From a virus: a stretch of 47,636 nt of DNA. Made by a program: the position numbers and the translations under genes. Under the pieces are notes generated by a model that saw nothing but the letters and a program-made list of their open reading frames with translations, had not been told where the DNA came from and ran no database searches. Within the stretch, counting starts at the first letter, position 1, and the number at the start of each line of letters is the position of its first letter. Positions 1 to 8,556 of the stretch are shown piece by piece. The DNA lies in the IMG/VR virus record IMGVR_UViG_3300044960_000095, positions 1-47,636 of that record. One strand, written 5' to 3'.

Positions 1-127
1 TTCCACTGGCGTTGTTGACGGTTATATTAACTATTACGGCTATAACGGCGGTATTACGCAGTTTCGCAACTTGCGTATTTGTGACGGCAAAGGGGCTGAT
101 ATTGCGAAATTCACTGGCAGTACCAAG
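1..127. repeat. Terminal direct repeat, left copy
   Basis: Bases 1-127 match 47510-47636 exactly. The repeat lies inside the fibre gene and keeps its reading frame, so joining the ends restores one open frame. The length of exactly 127 is the usual maximum k-mer of short-read assemblers. I read it as the overlap of a circular or circularly permuted contig, giving a 47,509 bp genome, and not as a physical terminal redundancy. Confidence 0.95.
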
Positions 128-2800
128 CAAGTTGACTTTCTGGGTCCGGTAACCGTTGCCGGTAATGCGACGCTCGGCAACGCCAGCACCGATGCTCACG
201 CGCTGAACGGCACGCTCGCCGCGAATGGCACCGCTGGCACGAACGGTCAAGTGTTGCAGATCGTCGGCGGCCTTCCGCAGTGGGGCGCGCCGTCAACGGC
301 GGGCATCACGACGGGCACAGGTACCACGAGCCGCGTCACGAAATGGACCGGCACCAGTAGCCTCGGCAACTCGACCATCACCGACGACGGTACGAACATC
401 ACGCTGGCTCCGGCGACCGGCGTTCACGTGAGCACTGGGTATCTGTGGCACGGCCCTTCGATCAATACGTACATTAGCAGCAGCTCCGGCATCGGTTTTC
501 ACTTCAACGCCAATCTTGATGATCAGACGGGCTACATAAACTATGTGGGATACGGCGGCGGTACGAGTCGAACTCGTAATCTGATCATCGCCGATGGTAA
601 GGGTGCTGCCGTTGCGACGTTTACTGGGTCCACCAAGCAAGTCAATTTCGCAGGCGCGGTAACCATCGGCGGCAGCGTTACGATCCCCCCGGGCTCTGGC
701 ACGGCCGGAGGGCTCAAGATCGGGAGCGCGGTCGATGCGCTGTATCGCAGCACCGCGGACGGGAATCTGTTTTTGGTCAACCCGTACTCTGTCGGCGGAA
801 CTGGTCCGTATGACGTTGTTATTAAAACGACTTCTACGGACGGCCGCATTCGTTTGCAGGCCGGCGGCGGCGGTGATGATCTAGTGGTCAACGCCGATGG
901 CAGTACGTCGCTATTAGGCAACACGACCATCGGCGATTCCACGTCGGATACTCACACGCTGAACGGTACGCTCAACGCAAACAGTACCGCAGGAAGCAAC
1001 GGTCAGGTGCTCCAGGTAATCGGTGGGCTGCCACAGTGGGGCGCACCATCTGCCGCAAGCATTCCGACTGGTACCGGTTCCACGAACAAACTGACGAAAT
1101 GGACTGGTACCAACAGCCTGGGTGACGCCTCGATCTCGGATACGGGGTCACTGGTTACAGTGGCCAATCCAACCGTTATCAACGGCACGGTTAACAGCAA
1201 CACGTTGACCATCAATGGCTACGACTCTGGCAACCAGAGCGCAGCGGCGATCAAGGTGGTCAACATCGTGGGCGACGCTTTGGTTTCCAACACCGGGAAT
1301 CACGAGCGCTATGGCCTCTATTCGTCGGTTGCGCTGACTCGGCTGAATGCCGAGATTGGCGATGTCACTGCTTATGCCGGTTACTTCAGTGCCGATGTGT
1401 CCGGGGTGCAGGGCGGTGGCACCAAGACAGCCTACGCGCTGTATACGAACCAGGGTCTTGTTCATTTCGCTGGGGACACGAATATCGGCGGTAACCTTGT
1501 CGTTCAGGGCACGGACATCCTTACCACGCTGAACGGCAAGCAGAACGCCGATGACACGTTGACTGCTCTTGCTCAGCTTGACTCCACGACGGGACTCATC
1601 GAGCAGACGGGCGCGGACACCTTTACGAAGCGCGCTATCGGCGTCGGGGCGTCCACCTCGATTCCGACTCGCGGCGACGCGGATAGCCGGTACGTCCAGC
1701 AGACCCGGGCAGTAAACACGACGGCACCCCTCTCCGGTGGCGGTGCGTTGTCCAGCGACCTAACGCTGTCGCTGAGTGATAACGGTATCAGCAATACGAA
1801 GCTGCGTGACTCGGCGGGCTTATCAGTTATTGGTCGCAGTGCGAACACCACTGGTGACCCGGCCGATATTGTGGCTGTGAATGACGGTGATGTCCTTCGT
1901 CGTTCCGGCACGACGCTTGGTTTCGGAGCTATCCCGCAAAGTTCGGTTACCAATCTGACCACTGATCTCGCGGCGAAACTACCGGCGGCGAATGTTAGCG
2001 GTACCAGCGGCAAGCTCGCGAAGTTCACGGGCAGCAACACGCTGGGTGACTCGATCGTTACAGAAAGTGGTTCTACCGTCTCCGTGGCCGGTGATGTGGT
2101 TGCTACGAGCGGTTTCAAGGTCGGCAGCGGCGCGGTCAAGGGGCGTTTGAAGATTGGCCACAAAATCTTCACGTCGAGCGGCACGTATACGCCTACAACT
2201 GGAACTAAAGCTGTCAGGCTGCGAATGGTCGGTGGCGGTGGCGGTGGCGGTGGTGTTAGTGGCAGTGGCTCAGGGGGCGGCGGCGGCGCGGGTGGCAACA
2301 GCGGCACGTACCTGGAGAAGTGGATTGAGCCCGGTACGGACATTACGGGTGGCACCGTAACCGTCGGAGCCGGTGGTTCCGCTGGTAGCACTTCCGGTGG
2401 AGCCGGCGGTAACGGCGATAACACCTCCGTTGTGATTCAGGGAGTGACGTACACGGCGGCGGGAGGTACCGGCGGTCCCGGAGTGGCCACTCGCGCGGGT
2501 AACGTCATGGCGGTAACCCCGGCAGCAAATAACACCAGCTCCAGCGCGGATATCGTTTACTTCAACTACGGTACTCCGGGCTTCTCGTTTGTTGCTGACG
2601 TTGGCGTGCAGTGGTGGTACTCCGGGGCCGGTGCGTCATCGCCGTTTGGCGGTGGCGGCGGCGTGGCCAACACCAGTGTCAACGGTATCGCCGCTAGTGG
2701 CTACGGTGCCGGCGGTGGCGGCGCTGCAAATGCCACTAGTACGGGCAAGTCGGGTGGTGTCGGTTCTCCCGGCATCGTGATTATTGAGGAATACGCATAA
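2..2800 (+). CDS. Tail fibre / receptor-binding protein, C-terminal part (continues from 46827)
   Basis: This is the C-terminal 932 residues of a protein that starts at 46827 and crosses the circle junction; the full product is 1,160 residues. The frame is open from base 2, and a start at the TTG at 71 would be an artefact of the cut. The chain is rich in Gly, Thr, Ser, Asn and Val, with repeated GNVTV- and GSTKQV-type strands typical of trimeric beta-structured fibres. Two homologous blocks occur at 164-409 and 920-1165. The last ~220 residues are a glycine-rich domain (runs of 6-8 Gly around 2230-2290 and 2640-2730) like those at the tips of phage fibres. It probably contacts the host surface. 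GC drops in patches (for example 780-840), which suggests mosaic exchange. The receptor is unknown. Confidence 0.85.
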   Translation, partial: STGVVDGYINYYGYNGGITQFRNLRICDGKGADIAKFTGSTKQVDFLGPVTVAGNATLGNASTDAHALNGTLAANGTAGTNGQVLQIVGGLPQWGAPSTAGITTGTGTTSRVTKWTGTSSLGNSTITDDGTNITLAPATGVHVSTGYLWHGPSINTYISSSSGIGFHFNANLDDQTGYINYVGYGGGTSRTRNLIIADGKGAAVATFTGSTKQVNFAGAVTIGGSVTIPPGSGTAGGLKIGSAVDALYRSTADGNLFLVNPYSVGGTGPYDVVIKTTSTDGRIRLQAGGGGDDLVVNADGSTSLLGNTTIGDSTSDTHTLNGTLNANSTAGSNGQVLQVIGGLPQWGAPSAASIPTGTGSTNKLTKWTGTNSLGDASISDTGSLVTVANPTVINGTVNSNTLTINGYDSGNQSAAAIKVVNIVGDALVSNTGNHERYGLYSSVALTRLNAEIGDVTAYAGYFSADVSGVQGGGTKTAYALYTNQGLVHFAGDTNIGGNLVVQGTDILTTLNGKQNADDTLTALAQLDSTTGLIEQTGADTFTKRAIGVGASTSIPTRGDADSRYVQQTRAVNTTAPLSGGGALSSDLTLSLSDNGISNTKLRDSAGLSVIGRSANTTGDPADIVAVNDGDVLRRSGTTLGFGAIPQSSVTNLTTDLAAKLPAANVSGTSGKLAKFTGSNTLGDSIVTESGSTVSVAGDVVATSGFKVGSGAVKGRLKIGHKIFTSSGTYTPTTGTKAVRLRMVGGGGGGGGVSGSGSGGGGGAGGNSGTYLEKWIEPGTDITGGTVTVGAGGSAGSTSGGAGGNGDNTSVVIQGVTYTAAGGTGGPGVATRAGNVMAVTPAANNTSSSADIVYFNYGTPGFSFVADVGVQWWYSGAGASSPFGGGGGVANTSVNGIAASGYGAGGGGAANATSTGKSGGVGSPGIVIIEEYA
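164..409 (+). repeat. Fibre internal repeat, copy 1
   Basis: This encodes an ~82-residue block containing LNGTLAANGTAG and GQVLQIVGGLPQWGAP, homologous to the block at 920-1165. The copies are diverged at DNA level, so this is an old duplication within the fibre shaft and not a recent one. Confidence 0.8.
920..1165 (+). repeat. Fibre internal repeat, copy 2
   Basis: This encodes LNGTLNANSTAG and GQVLQVIGGLPQWGAP, matching copy 1 at 164-409. The segments preceding both copies are also related: GYINYVGYGGG at about 530 resembles GYINYYGYNGG at the circle junction. The duplicated unit therefore probably includes a longer shaft module. Confidence 0.8.
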
Positions 2801-3873
2801 TGATCGGTACTGATCTAAACCTGGTGTTGCCGTCACTGTCGGAATCGATGGCAACCAACATCTCGAGAATCGCCACGGCACTCTCGCAGATTGAGGACTC
2901 CATCGCGCAGAAAGCAACCCCGGCCGCCCTGGACATCAACGCACCCCTTGACATGCAGGGTAATGCGCTGACGAATACTACGTCGGTGCAGCTCTTACCG
3001 GGTAACGTCCCGTCGACCGCCGGCTCGATCTACTACTATAACGGCGAGTTCTACTTGATCGACGGTACGGGCACCATTCAGTTGACCGCTAATGGTGCGC
3101 TTAATGCCGCCAGCGTGGGCGGTATCGGTGGTGACTACGGCGGCGTGAATCCCGCGGCAGTTGTGTTTGACGACGCTTCCGGCGAGTACCGATTCACCGA
3201 GGACAACACGCCAACGTGGGCTGACCTGAAAGCGCAGGATGTAATCCTGATGCAGAACGGCGGTACCGGCTACGTGCGTCTCGGCGTCGACGCCGCGATC
3301 ACCGCCGGGCGGACGTTCTATTTCAAATCGTTGCCGAGCTCCGGCGCGAGCATGCTGGTCTATAACGCCAGCACTTCCACGCTCGAAGATGGCGCAGCGA
3401 CTCGTGCCACCGGAACGCAGTTGTTTACCGCAATCGACGCTACGAGCACCGTCAAGGGCGCCGATTTCAAGCACAGCGATGTGGAAATGCCGCTGTCGCA
3501 CATCGGACATAGCGAGTTTGCTAATGGTGGTAGCGCCGTTCAGCGCCCGCATCAGGCGTGGCGGTCGACGGGCAGTGGTACGTGGACGTTCATGCAACAC
3601 CTTCCGCTGAAGGTCGGTGATCGCGTGAAGTCCGTAACGGTACGGCTCGCGAAAACGTCAACGGTACTTGCTAGAATTTACATTTACAAATGGGATGGCA
3701 CCACTCTCACGCAGGTGGCAACCAATACAACGGCTAGTAGCTCGACTGTGGAACTGACCGCAACGGTTGGCACGCCGGTTGCCATCGTGTCGGGTGAGCA
3801 CTGGTACGTGCAAGTTGAGTGGTCAGACGGCCACACGATGGACAAGCTCCGCGCAACGTTCGATAGGCCCTAA
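2800..3873 (+). CDS. Virion protein, probable fibre-associated or tail protein
   Basis: This 357-residue protein starts with an ATG overlapping the fibre stop by one base (TAATG). The N-terminal ~45 residues look helical or coiled (SLSESMATNISRIATALSQI), followed by Ser/Thr/Gly-rich beta sequence and a C-terminal segment (about 255-357) that reads like a jelly-roll or carbohydrate-binding sandwich (WTFMQHLPLKVGDRVKSV, ARIYIYKW, GEHWYVQVEW). Its position between the large fibre and the tail hub suggests a second fibre or appendage. I do not recognise a named family. Confidence 0.65.
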   Translation: MIGTDLNLVLPSLSESMATNISRIATALSQIEDSIAQKATPAALDINAPLDMQGNALTNTTSVQLLPGNVPSTAGSIYYYNGEFYLIDGTGTIQLTANGALNAASVGGIGGDYGGVNPAAVVFDDASGEYRFTEDNTPTWADLKAQDVILMQNGGTGYVRLGVDAAITAGRTFYFKSLPSSGASMLVYNASTSTLEDGAATRATGTQLFTAIDATSTVKGADFKHSDVEMPLSHIGHSEFANGGSAVQRPHQAWRSTGSGTWTFMQHLPLKVGDRVKSVTVRLAKTSTVLARIYIYKWDGTTLTQVATNTTASSSTVELTATVGTPVAIVSGEHWYVQVEWSDGHTMDKLRATFDRP

Positions 3874-6800
3874 TGGCGCGTAACAGCTACGCCGAACAGG
3901 AAGCGATTACCTGGCAGACCGTAGGACTGCGACTCGGCGAGATTGGTCTCGACCTCCGCAACCGGACCACGCCGGGGGCACTCACGAAGCTGCTCAACGC
4001 GCGCTTCGAGGCCGATCGCATCGTCCGCCGCAACGGCTACCACGGCATCCGCCTCCAGCACGCGACTCAATTCCCCATCTTCCTTAACGGCGGTACGAGC
4101 ATTTCGTCAGCAATCAATCCAGTTGGGTGGATTTACGGCCACGGTCAGCAGGTCGACCCGAGCAACCCGTACGCGATCGAAACGATGCATTTCCCGGAGC
4201 CGCGCGTGGCCCGGGGCACGTTTCGGTACGAAGGCTCCGACGTTGTTTGGACCGGCGATCGTCTAATGATCGTCCGACGCGATGGCCATTCGGCAGTCGG
4301 CTACTCCGACTTCTGGGGCCTCCTCGTGAAGCACGCCGGCATCCCGGCGTTTCTCCCGCAGCAGGTCGACAGCCCGCCGCCGGACACGGTGACCGGCAAT
4401 TACGTTGAGACGTGTGTAACGGATACACAACGGTTTGTCGCGTGGGCCACCAGTACCGGCGTATCGTTGGTTGTCGTTGATCGCGCAACGGGCGCCGTCG
4501 TTAATCGCACTAGCGTTGGTGGGGCGGCTGCTTACGATATCAGACTGGTTCAGTCGGGCGCGTTTGTGGTCTGCGTGTGGAGGGATGCCAATACGGACCT
4601 CAACATTACAAAGTGGACCGGATTAACGTGGACCGCTGCCTCGCTTATTGACACGAACATCCGAGCGTTCGACCTAGCCCCCGTGCCGGGCGGGTTTCAT
4701 TTGCTGTGGCGTGATGGTGCCACGCTGTACGTCGGCAAATACGCAGGCCAGAACACCAGCAGCACCCCGTATGCTTTCCAAACGGCACTTTCGATTACGG
4801 GTACGCCAAACGGTCCGGTGGCCATTGCGGTCGCACCCGATGACACGCTCTGTGTGGTGTGGCAGTCCACCACGGGGTTGCAGGCCAAGGTGTTTAGTCA
4901 GTCGCTTGCGCAGATTTACGCGCAAACGACACTGAGTGCAACCACCATTTGGGACGGCGGACTATCGGTTTGCTCGCGCAGTTTGAAGGGGTCACCCTCG
5001 GGAGTCGCCGAGCCCTACTATCGATGGGTTGTTCACGCTGGAGACACAAACGGTAGCGTTTGGCTGGTTGAATTCCTGAATCCGGCGTCAGTCACGCGAC
5101 AGGCGACCCGTTACAATTCCAGGCTGGGTAGCAAGTCGTTTCGTGTTGGTAACGAGGTGTTCTGCTGGTTGCGCGCGACCAACTCGAGCACGCTCTACCT
5201 TGTCGGCGGAATCCATTCGGCTGGCATCTACACGCAGGTTTGCGGTATCGCGGATCGTGAGGAGGCGGCAACACGAGTGGTGCAAGACGGCGTGATGGCG
5301 CTGCCGATGGTCGTGCAGGATCCACTCGATGAGCACAGCTTCACGTGGGCGCGCCCGTTCTACACCGGGCAGAGCTACACGCGCGGCGGTAACGCGCGCA
5401 TCGGCGATCTGAACTTCCTCCCGACGTTCTCGGCGGCGCAGTACGGCGACTCGGTCTATATAGCCGGTAGCCACGTGCGATGTTGGGACGGCGTGGAGCT
5501 CGGTGACGCCGGCTTCCACGACTACCCGATCGTCACGGCCGCGACACCCGGCACCGGCGGTAGCCTCACGGTGAACTCGGCGTATCAGTACCGGGTCTAC
5601 CCCGTGCGCTACAATAAGCGCGGCGAGCGGTTCATGGGCGCGGCACTGACGTATGCCGCCAGTACGGGCGCGAGTGACACGAAGCTGACGCTGACCATCA
5701 AGACGCTGCCGGTGACCAACCACGACGACGTGGTATTCGAGGTTTACCGTACTGAGGCAGGACAGACAACCTTCCGTTTGGAGGGTACCGTCGCAAACAG
5801 CCTCACCGCCGGCACGGTGTCGTTCGTCTCGCAGATGTCCGACGCGACGTTGAGGACGCAGCCGGCGGACTCACATGAGGTCGGCGTTTCTGGCCCGGAA
5901 GAAGTCGAGGAGTTCGGCCCAATCGGCTGCGCGTTCCTAGTGGCCGCCGGTGATCGCCTGTGGGGCGCCGGTGGTCAGGTCCCGCGCGGGTTCGTGCAAT
6001 TCTCGAAGCTGAAGGAGCCCAAGGAGGGCGCCGGTTTCGATGCGCTGGCCGGTACGCAGCAGATCGACACTGAGGGCGGCGAGATCATCTCCATCGCCAA
6101 CTTCAGCGACAGCCTTGTCATCTTCGAGCGCGACCGCATCTACGTGCTGTTTGGCGGCGGGCCGGACAACTACGGCAACGGTGCATTCAGCACCCCTCAA
6201 CTCGTGCTAGCTGACGGCGCCGTCTCTCACGCGGGCACGTGTGTTACCCAGCTCGGCGTGCTGTTCTGGGGCGTCGACGGCCCCCGCCTGCTGACGCCCG
6301 CATTCAAAGTCGAACAGATCTGCGACCCCGTCCGCAAGCTCACGGAGACGCTGTCACCCTCCGGTGTGCAGGCGGATCTCGTCCGACGCGAGGTCGTGTG
6401 GTTCACCCGCGAGGGGACCGCAGTGCTGTTCAACTACGCCGGCCAGCGGCCTCGGTGGGCGCAGTGGACGGGCCTGAAGATCGCGGGGTGCTCGGACAGC
6501 GCGCTCGTCACCACGGACGGGCTGCTGCTACAGGAGGACCCCGACGCTAATGGCGACAACGGCGTGCCGTTTGAGTACGGGGGTGCTACTGGTGAGCTCG
6601 ACCTCGAGCAGCTGCTACTTGGCTGTACGGAGCTAAACCGCGTGGGCGTCGTCGGCGAGTACAAGGGGCCGCACCGCTTGCGCCTGCGGATCTACTTCAA
6701 CGGCTCGCCGATGTGGACCGATCAGCAGGTGTGGGACCCGAGGGACAAGACGTGGCTGGCCAGCGTCGAGGACGTTGCGAACCTCACGCCGGCGCAGGTC

Positions 6801-7001
6801 GACGCGCTGAACGCCACCGACCAGTCCGGCAAGTACGCCACTCACAAGAAGGTGTCTCGCCACAGCTGCGCGAGCTTCCGCGTCGAGTGGAGTGACATGG
6901 GGGCCTTCCGCCCGACCTATCAGCTGCATCAGCTCGTGTTCGAGCTCGGCGCGCGCGGTGGTCTCGCCCGAGTGCCCGCCAGCACATTCACCAGGAGCTA
7001 A
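3873..7001 (+). CDS. Large tail hub/nozzle-like protein (beta-propeller type)
   Basis: This 1,042-residue protein follows in a TAATG overlap. Its repeated strand patterns with aromatic and Gly turns look like propeller blades. The segments GDRLWGAGG and NFSDSLVIFERDRIYVLFGG, then VLFWGVDGPRLL, resemble tail tubular protein B / P22 gp10-type hub proteins of short-tailed phages, which extend the portal-adaptor channel. Size and position (after fibres, before ejection proteins) fit. A structural search would be needed to separate a nozzle from another large virion protein. Confidence 0.55.
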   Translation: MARNSYAEQEAITWQTVGLRLGEIGLDLRNRTTPGALTKLLNARFEADRIVRRNGYHGIRLQHATQFPIFLNGGTSISSAINPVGWIYGHGQQVDPSNPYAIETMHFPEPRVARGTFRYEGSDVVWTGDRLMIVRRDGHSAVGYSDFWGLLVKHAGIPAFLPQQVDSPPPDTVTGNYVETCVTDTQRFVAWATSTGVSLVVVDRATGAVVNRTSVGGAAAYDIRLVQSGAFVVCVWRDANTDLNITKWTGLTWTAASLIDTNIRAFDLAPVPGGFHLLWRDGATLYVGKYAGQNTSSTPYAFQTALSITGTPNGPVAIAVAPDDTLCVVWQSTTGLQAKVFSQSLAQIYAQTTLSATTIWDGGLSVCSRSLKGSPSGVAEPYYRWVVHAGDTNGSVWLVEFLNPASVTRQATRYNSRLGSKSFRVGNEVFCWLRATNSSTLYLVGGIHSAGIYTQVCGIADREEAATRVVQDGVMALPMVVQDPLDEHSFTWARPFYTGQSYTRGGNARIGDLNFLPTFSAAQYGDSVYIAGSHVRCWDGVELGDAGFHDYPIVTAATPGTGGSLTVNSAYQYRVYPVRYNKRGERFMGAALTYAASTGASDTKLTLTIKTLPVTNHDDVVFEVYRTEAGQTTFRLEGTVANSLTAGTVSFVSQMSDATLRTQPADSHEVGVSGPEEVEEFGPIGCAFLVAAGDRLWGAGGQVPRGFVQFSKLKEPKEGAGFDALAGTQQIDTEGGEIISIANFSDSLVIFERDRIYVLFGGGPDNYGNGAFSTPQLVLADGAVSHAGTCVTQLGVLFWGVDGPRLLTPAFKVEQICDPVRKLTETLSPSGVQADLVRREVVWFTREGTAVLFNYAGQRPRWAQWTGLKIAGCSDSALVTTDGLLLQEDPDANGDNGVPFEYGGATGELDLEQLLLGCTELNRVGVVGEYKGPHRLRLRIYFNGSPMWTDQQVWDPRDKTWLASVEDVANLTPAQVDALNATDQSGKYATHKKVSRHSCASFRVEWSDMGAFRPTYQLHQLVFELGARGGLARVPASTFTRS

Positions 7002-7678
7002 TGCCAGATGACGTGAGGGCGGCGCGAGTCGCCTATTTCAATCAACTCCGTGCAAAGCAGCTGCTTGGCCAGCCGCTAGCGCCCGAGGAGAAAGAGTATC
7101 TCGAGCGCGTCGCGACGATGCAGGCGGCGAAGAAGCTCGCGAGCGGCAACGTCGACAGCCTAATGGGTGTGTTCCTTAACGGGGTGCGGCGTGGAGCTGC
7201 TCTGGAGGCCCTGAAGCACAAGTACGAGATGCTGCTCCCCAACGCACCCGTGCCGCCGCCGGTTGTGCCCGGAAAGCCGGGTGTGATCATGGCTCGCCCG
7301 GGCGAAGCGGTGGGTATCGACGAGAGCGGGCGTTCGATCGACATTCGCGGCAAGCAGGTGGCCAACACCAGCGTGCCGTACGTCGTGACTCCGTACGGCG
7401 ACGTGCCGATGCGCACCGGCGAGTTGCGCGCGTCGGACATTACGAGTAATCCGATTCAAGCGTATCGCTACGGATCGAACAACGCCTTCATCGAGCAGGC
7501 GCTAGAAGCCGAATTCGGCGAGCACCTGAAAGCGATGGAGGACAATCGCGACGAGAACGGAATGCCAACTGACGAGTTCCCAGCGGACTACTTCAAAGGC
7601 AAGTCGAAGCGCGAACAACAGTACATCGAGTGGGGCGTTGAAGCCCTTCGCAAGCTGCGTCGCGGCACAAGGACCTAA
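7001..7678 (+). CDS. Virion-cluster protein of unknown function
   Basis: This 225-residue protein starts at a TAATG overlap with the hub gene and ends in a TAATG overlap with the next. The N-terminal 90 residues are helical and charged (QLLGQPLAPEEKEYLERV). A proline-rich linker (VPPPVVPGKPGV) follows, then a mixed alpha/beta C-terminus. No motif was recognised. Position suggests a tail or ejection accessory protein. Confidence 0.6.
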   Translation: MPDDVRAARVAYFNQLRAKQLLGQPLAPEEKEYLERVATMQAAKKLASGNVDSLMGVFLNGVRRGAALEALKHKYEMLLPNAPVPPPVVPGKPGVIMARPGEAVGIDESGRSIDIRGKQVANTSVPYVVTPYGDVPMRTGELRASDITSNPIQAYRYGSNNAFIEQALEAEFGEHLKAMEDNRDENGMPTDEFPADYFKGKSKREQQYIEWGVEALRKLRRGTRT

Positions 7679-8553
7679 TGGCAGGATTTGATCTAGGACA
7701 GGGATTTCAGGGCGCGATGGGCGGCGCGATGGCCGGCTCGGCGTTCGGCCCCATCGGCACCGGCATCGGCGCAATCGCGGGCGGCCTAATCGGCGGCTTC
7801 AGCGGGAATCCACAAGAGCAGTATCGCAGGCAGCTCGAGGAGCTCTCGCGACGATACGGTAATCGCCAGGCACCCCAGGCAGGACCAGCGGCGACAGCCG
7901 GCTATTCCGGGTTCCGCACGAACCAGGCGGGCCTAATCGCGCAGCTCGAGGCGATGGCTCGCGGCGAAGGCCCGTCGGCGGCGGCGATGCAGATGCGCGA
8001 GGCGATGGACCGGGCGGCGGCAACGCAGGCATCGGGCGCGGCGGCAGCGGCGGGGCGCGGTGTCAATGCGGGCGCGGCGTTCCGGCAGGCGGCCAACAAC
8101 ACCGCCGCGATTCAGGCCCAGGGCGCTCGCGATACGGCAACGATGCGCGCGGCTGAGCAGCTCAACGCCATCCAGCAGCTCGGCGGCGTCATCAATCAGG
8201 GTCGCGCGGCCGACGAGGGCGTGAGCATGTTCAACGCCGGTCAGTCGAACCAGATGGACCTCGCGAACCTCCAGGCGAAGCTCCAGATGCTCGGTCTAAA
8301 CGACGAGGCGCAGCTTCGAGCTCTCCTGGCCGCGATGGGTACCGCGCCGCAGCCGTTGGGCACCAGCATCCTCGCGGGTGGTGCGCAGGCGTTCCCGTCG
8401 ATCTTGCAGTACCGCCTCGCACAGAAGAATAGCGGGGGTGCGATGGGCTTCGGCCCGAACTACTCCCAGATGAGCCTGCTGCCGGGCGGCACGTACTACA
8501 GCCCGCAGCCGCGGCAATACCCGGCCAACGACTTCACCGGGTACTCGGGGTAA
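7678..8553 (+). CDS. Internal virion protein-like, glycine-zipper N-terminus
   Basis: This 291-residue protein opens with a Gly/Ala-rich hydrophobic stretch (residues ~8-40, GAMGGAMAGSAFGPIGTGIG) of glycine-zipper type that could insert in membranes. A long Ala/Gln-rich helical region follows, with a Tyr/Gly-rich tail at the end. In T7-like phages the gene after the tail hub encodes a small ejection protein with such a segment (gp14). By position and composition this is likely the small ejected protein. Sequence identity to gp14 is not claimed. Confidence 0.55.
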   Translation: MAGFDLGQGFQGAMGGAMAGSAFGPIGTGIGAIAGGLIGGFSGNPQEQYRRQLEELSRRYGNRQAPQAGPAATAGYSGFRTNQAGLIAQLEAMARGEGPSAAAMQMREAMDRAAATQASGAAAAAGRGVNAGAAFRQAANNTAAIQAQGARDTATMRAAEQLNAIQQLGGVINQGRAADEGVSMFNAGQSNQMDLANLQAKLQMLGLNDEAQLRALLAAMGTAPQPLGTSILAGGAQAFPSILQYRLAQKNSGGAMGFGPNYSQMSLLPGGTYYSPQPRQYPANDFTGYSG

Positions 8554-8556
8554 TTC

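Noticed and set aside
1-127. Terminal repeat as physical direct terminal repeats of a T7-like phage
   Set aside because: Exactly 127 bases, inside a gene, frame-preserving: an assembly overlap explains it better.
1573-2424. 283-codon proline-rich - strand frame over the fibre
   Set aside because: It is the complement of Gly-rich codons of the fibre tip (GGC/GGT read as Pro/Ala).
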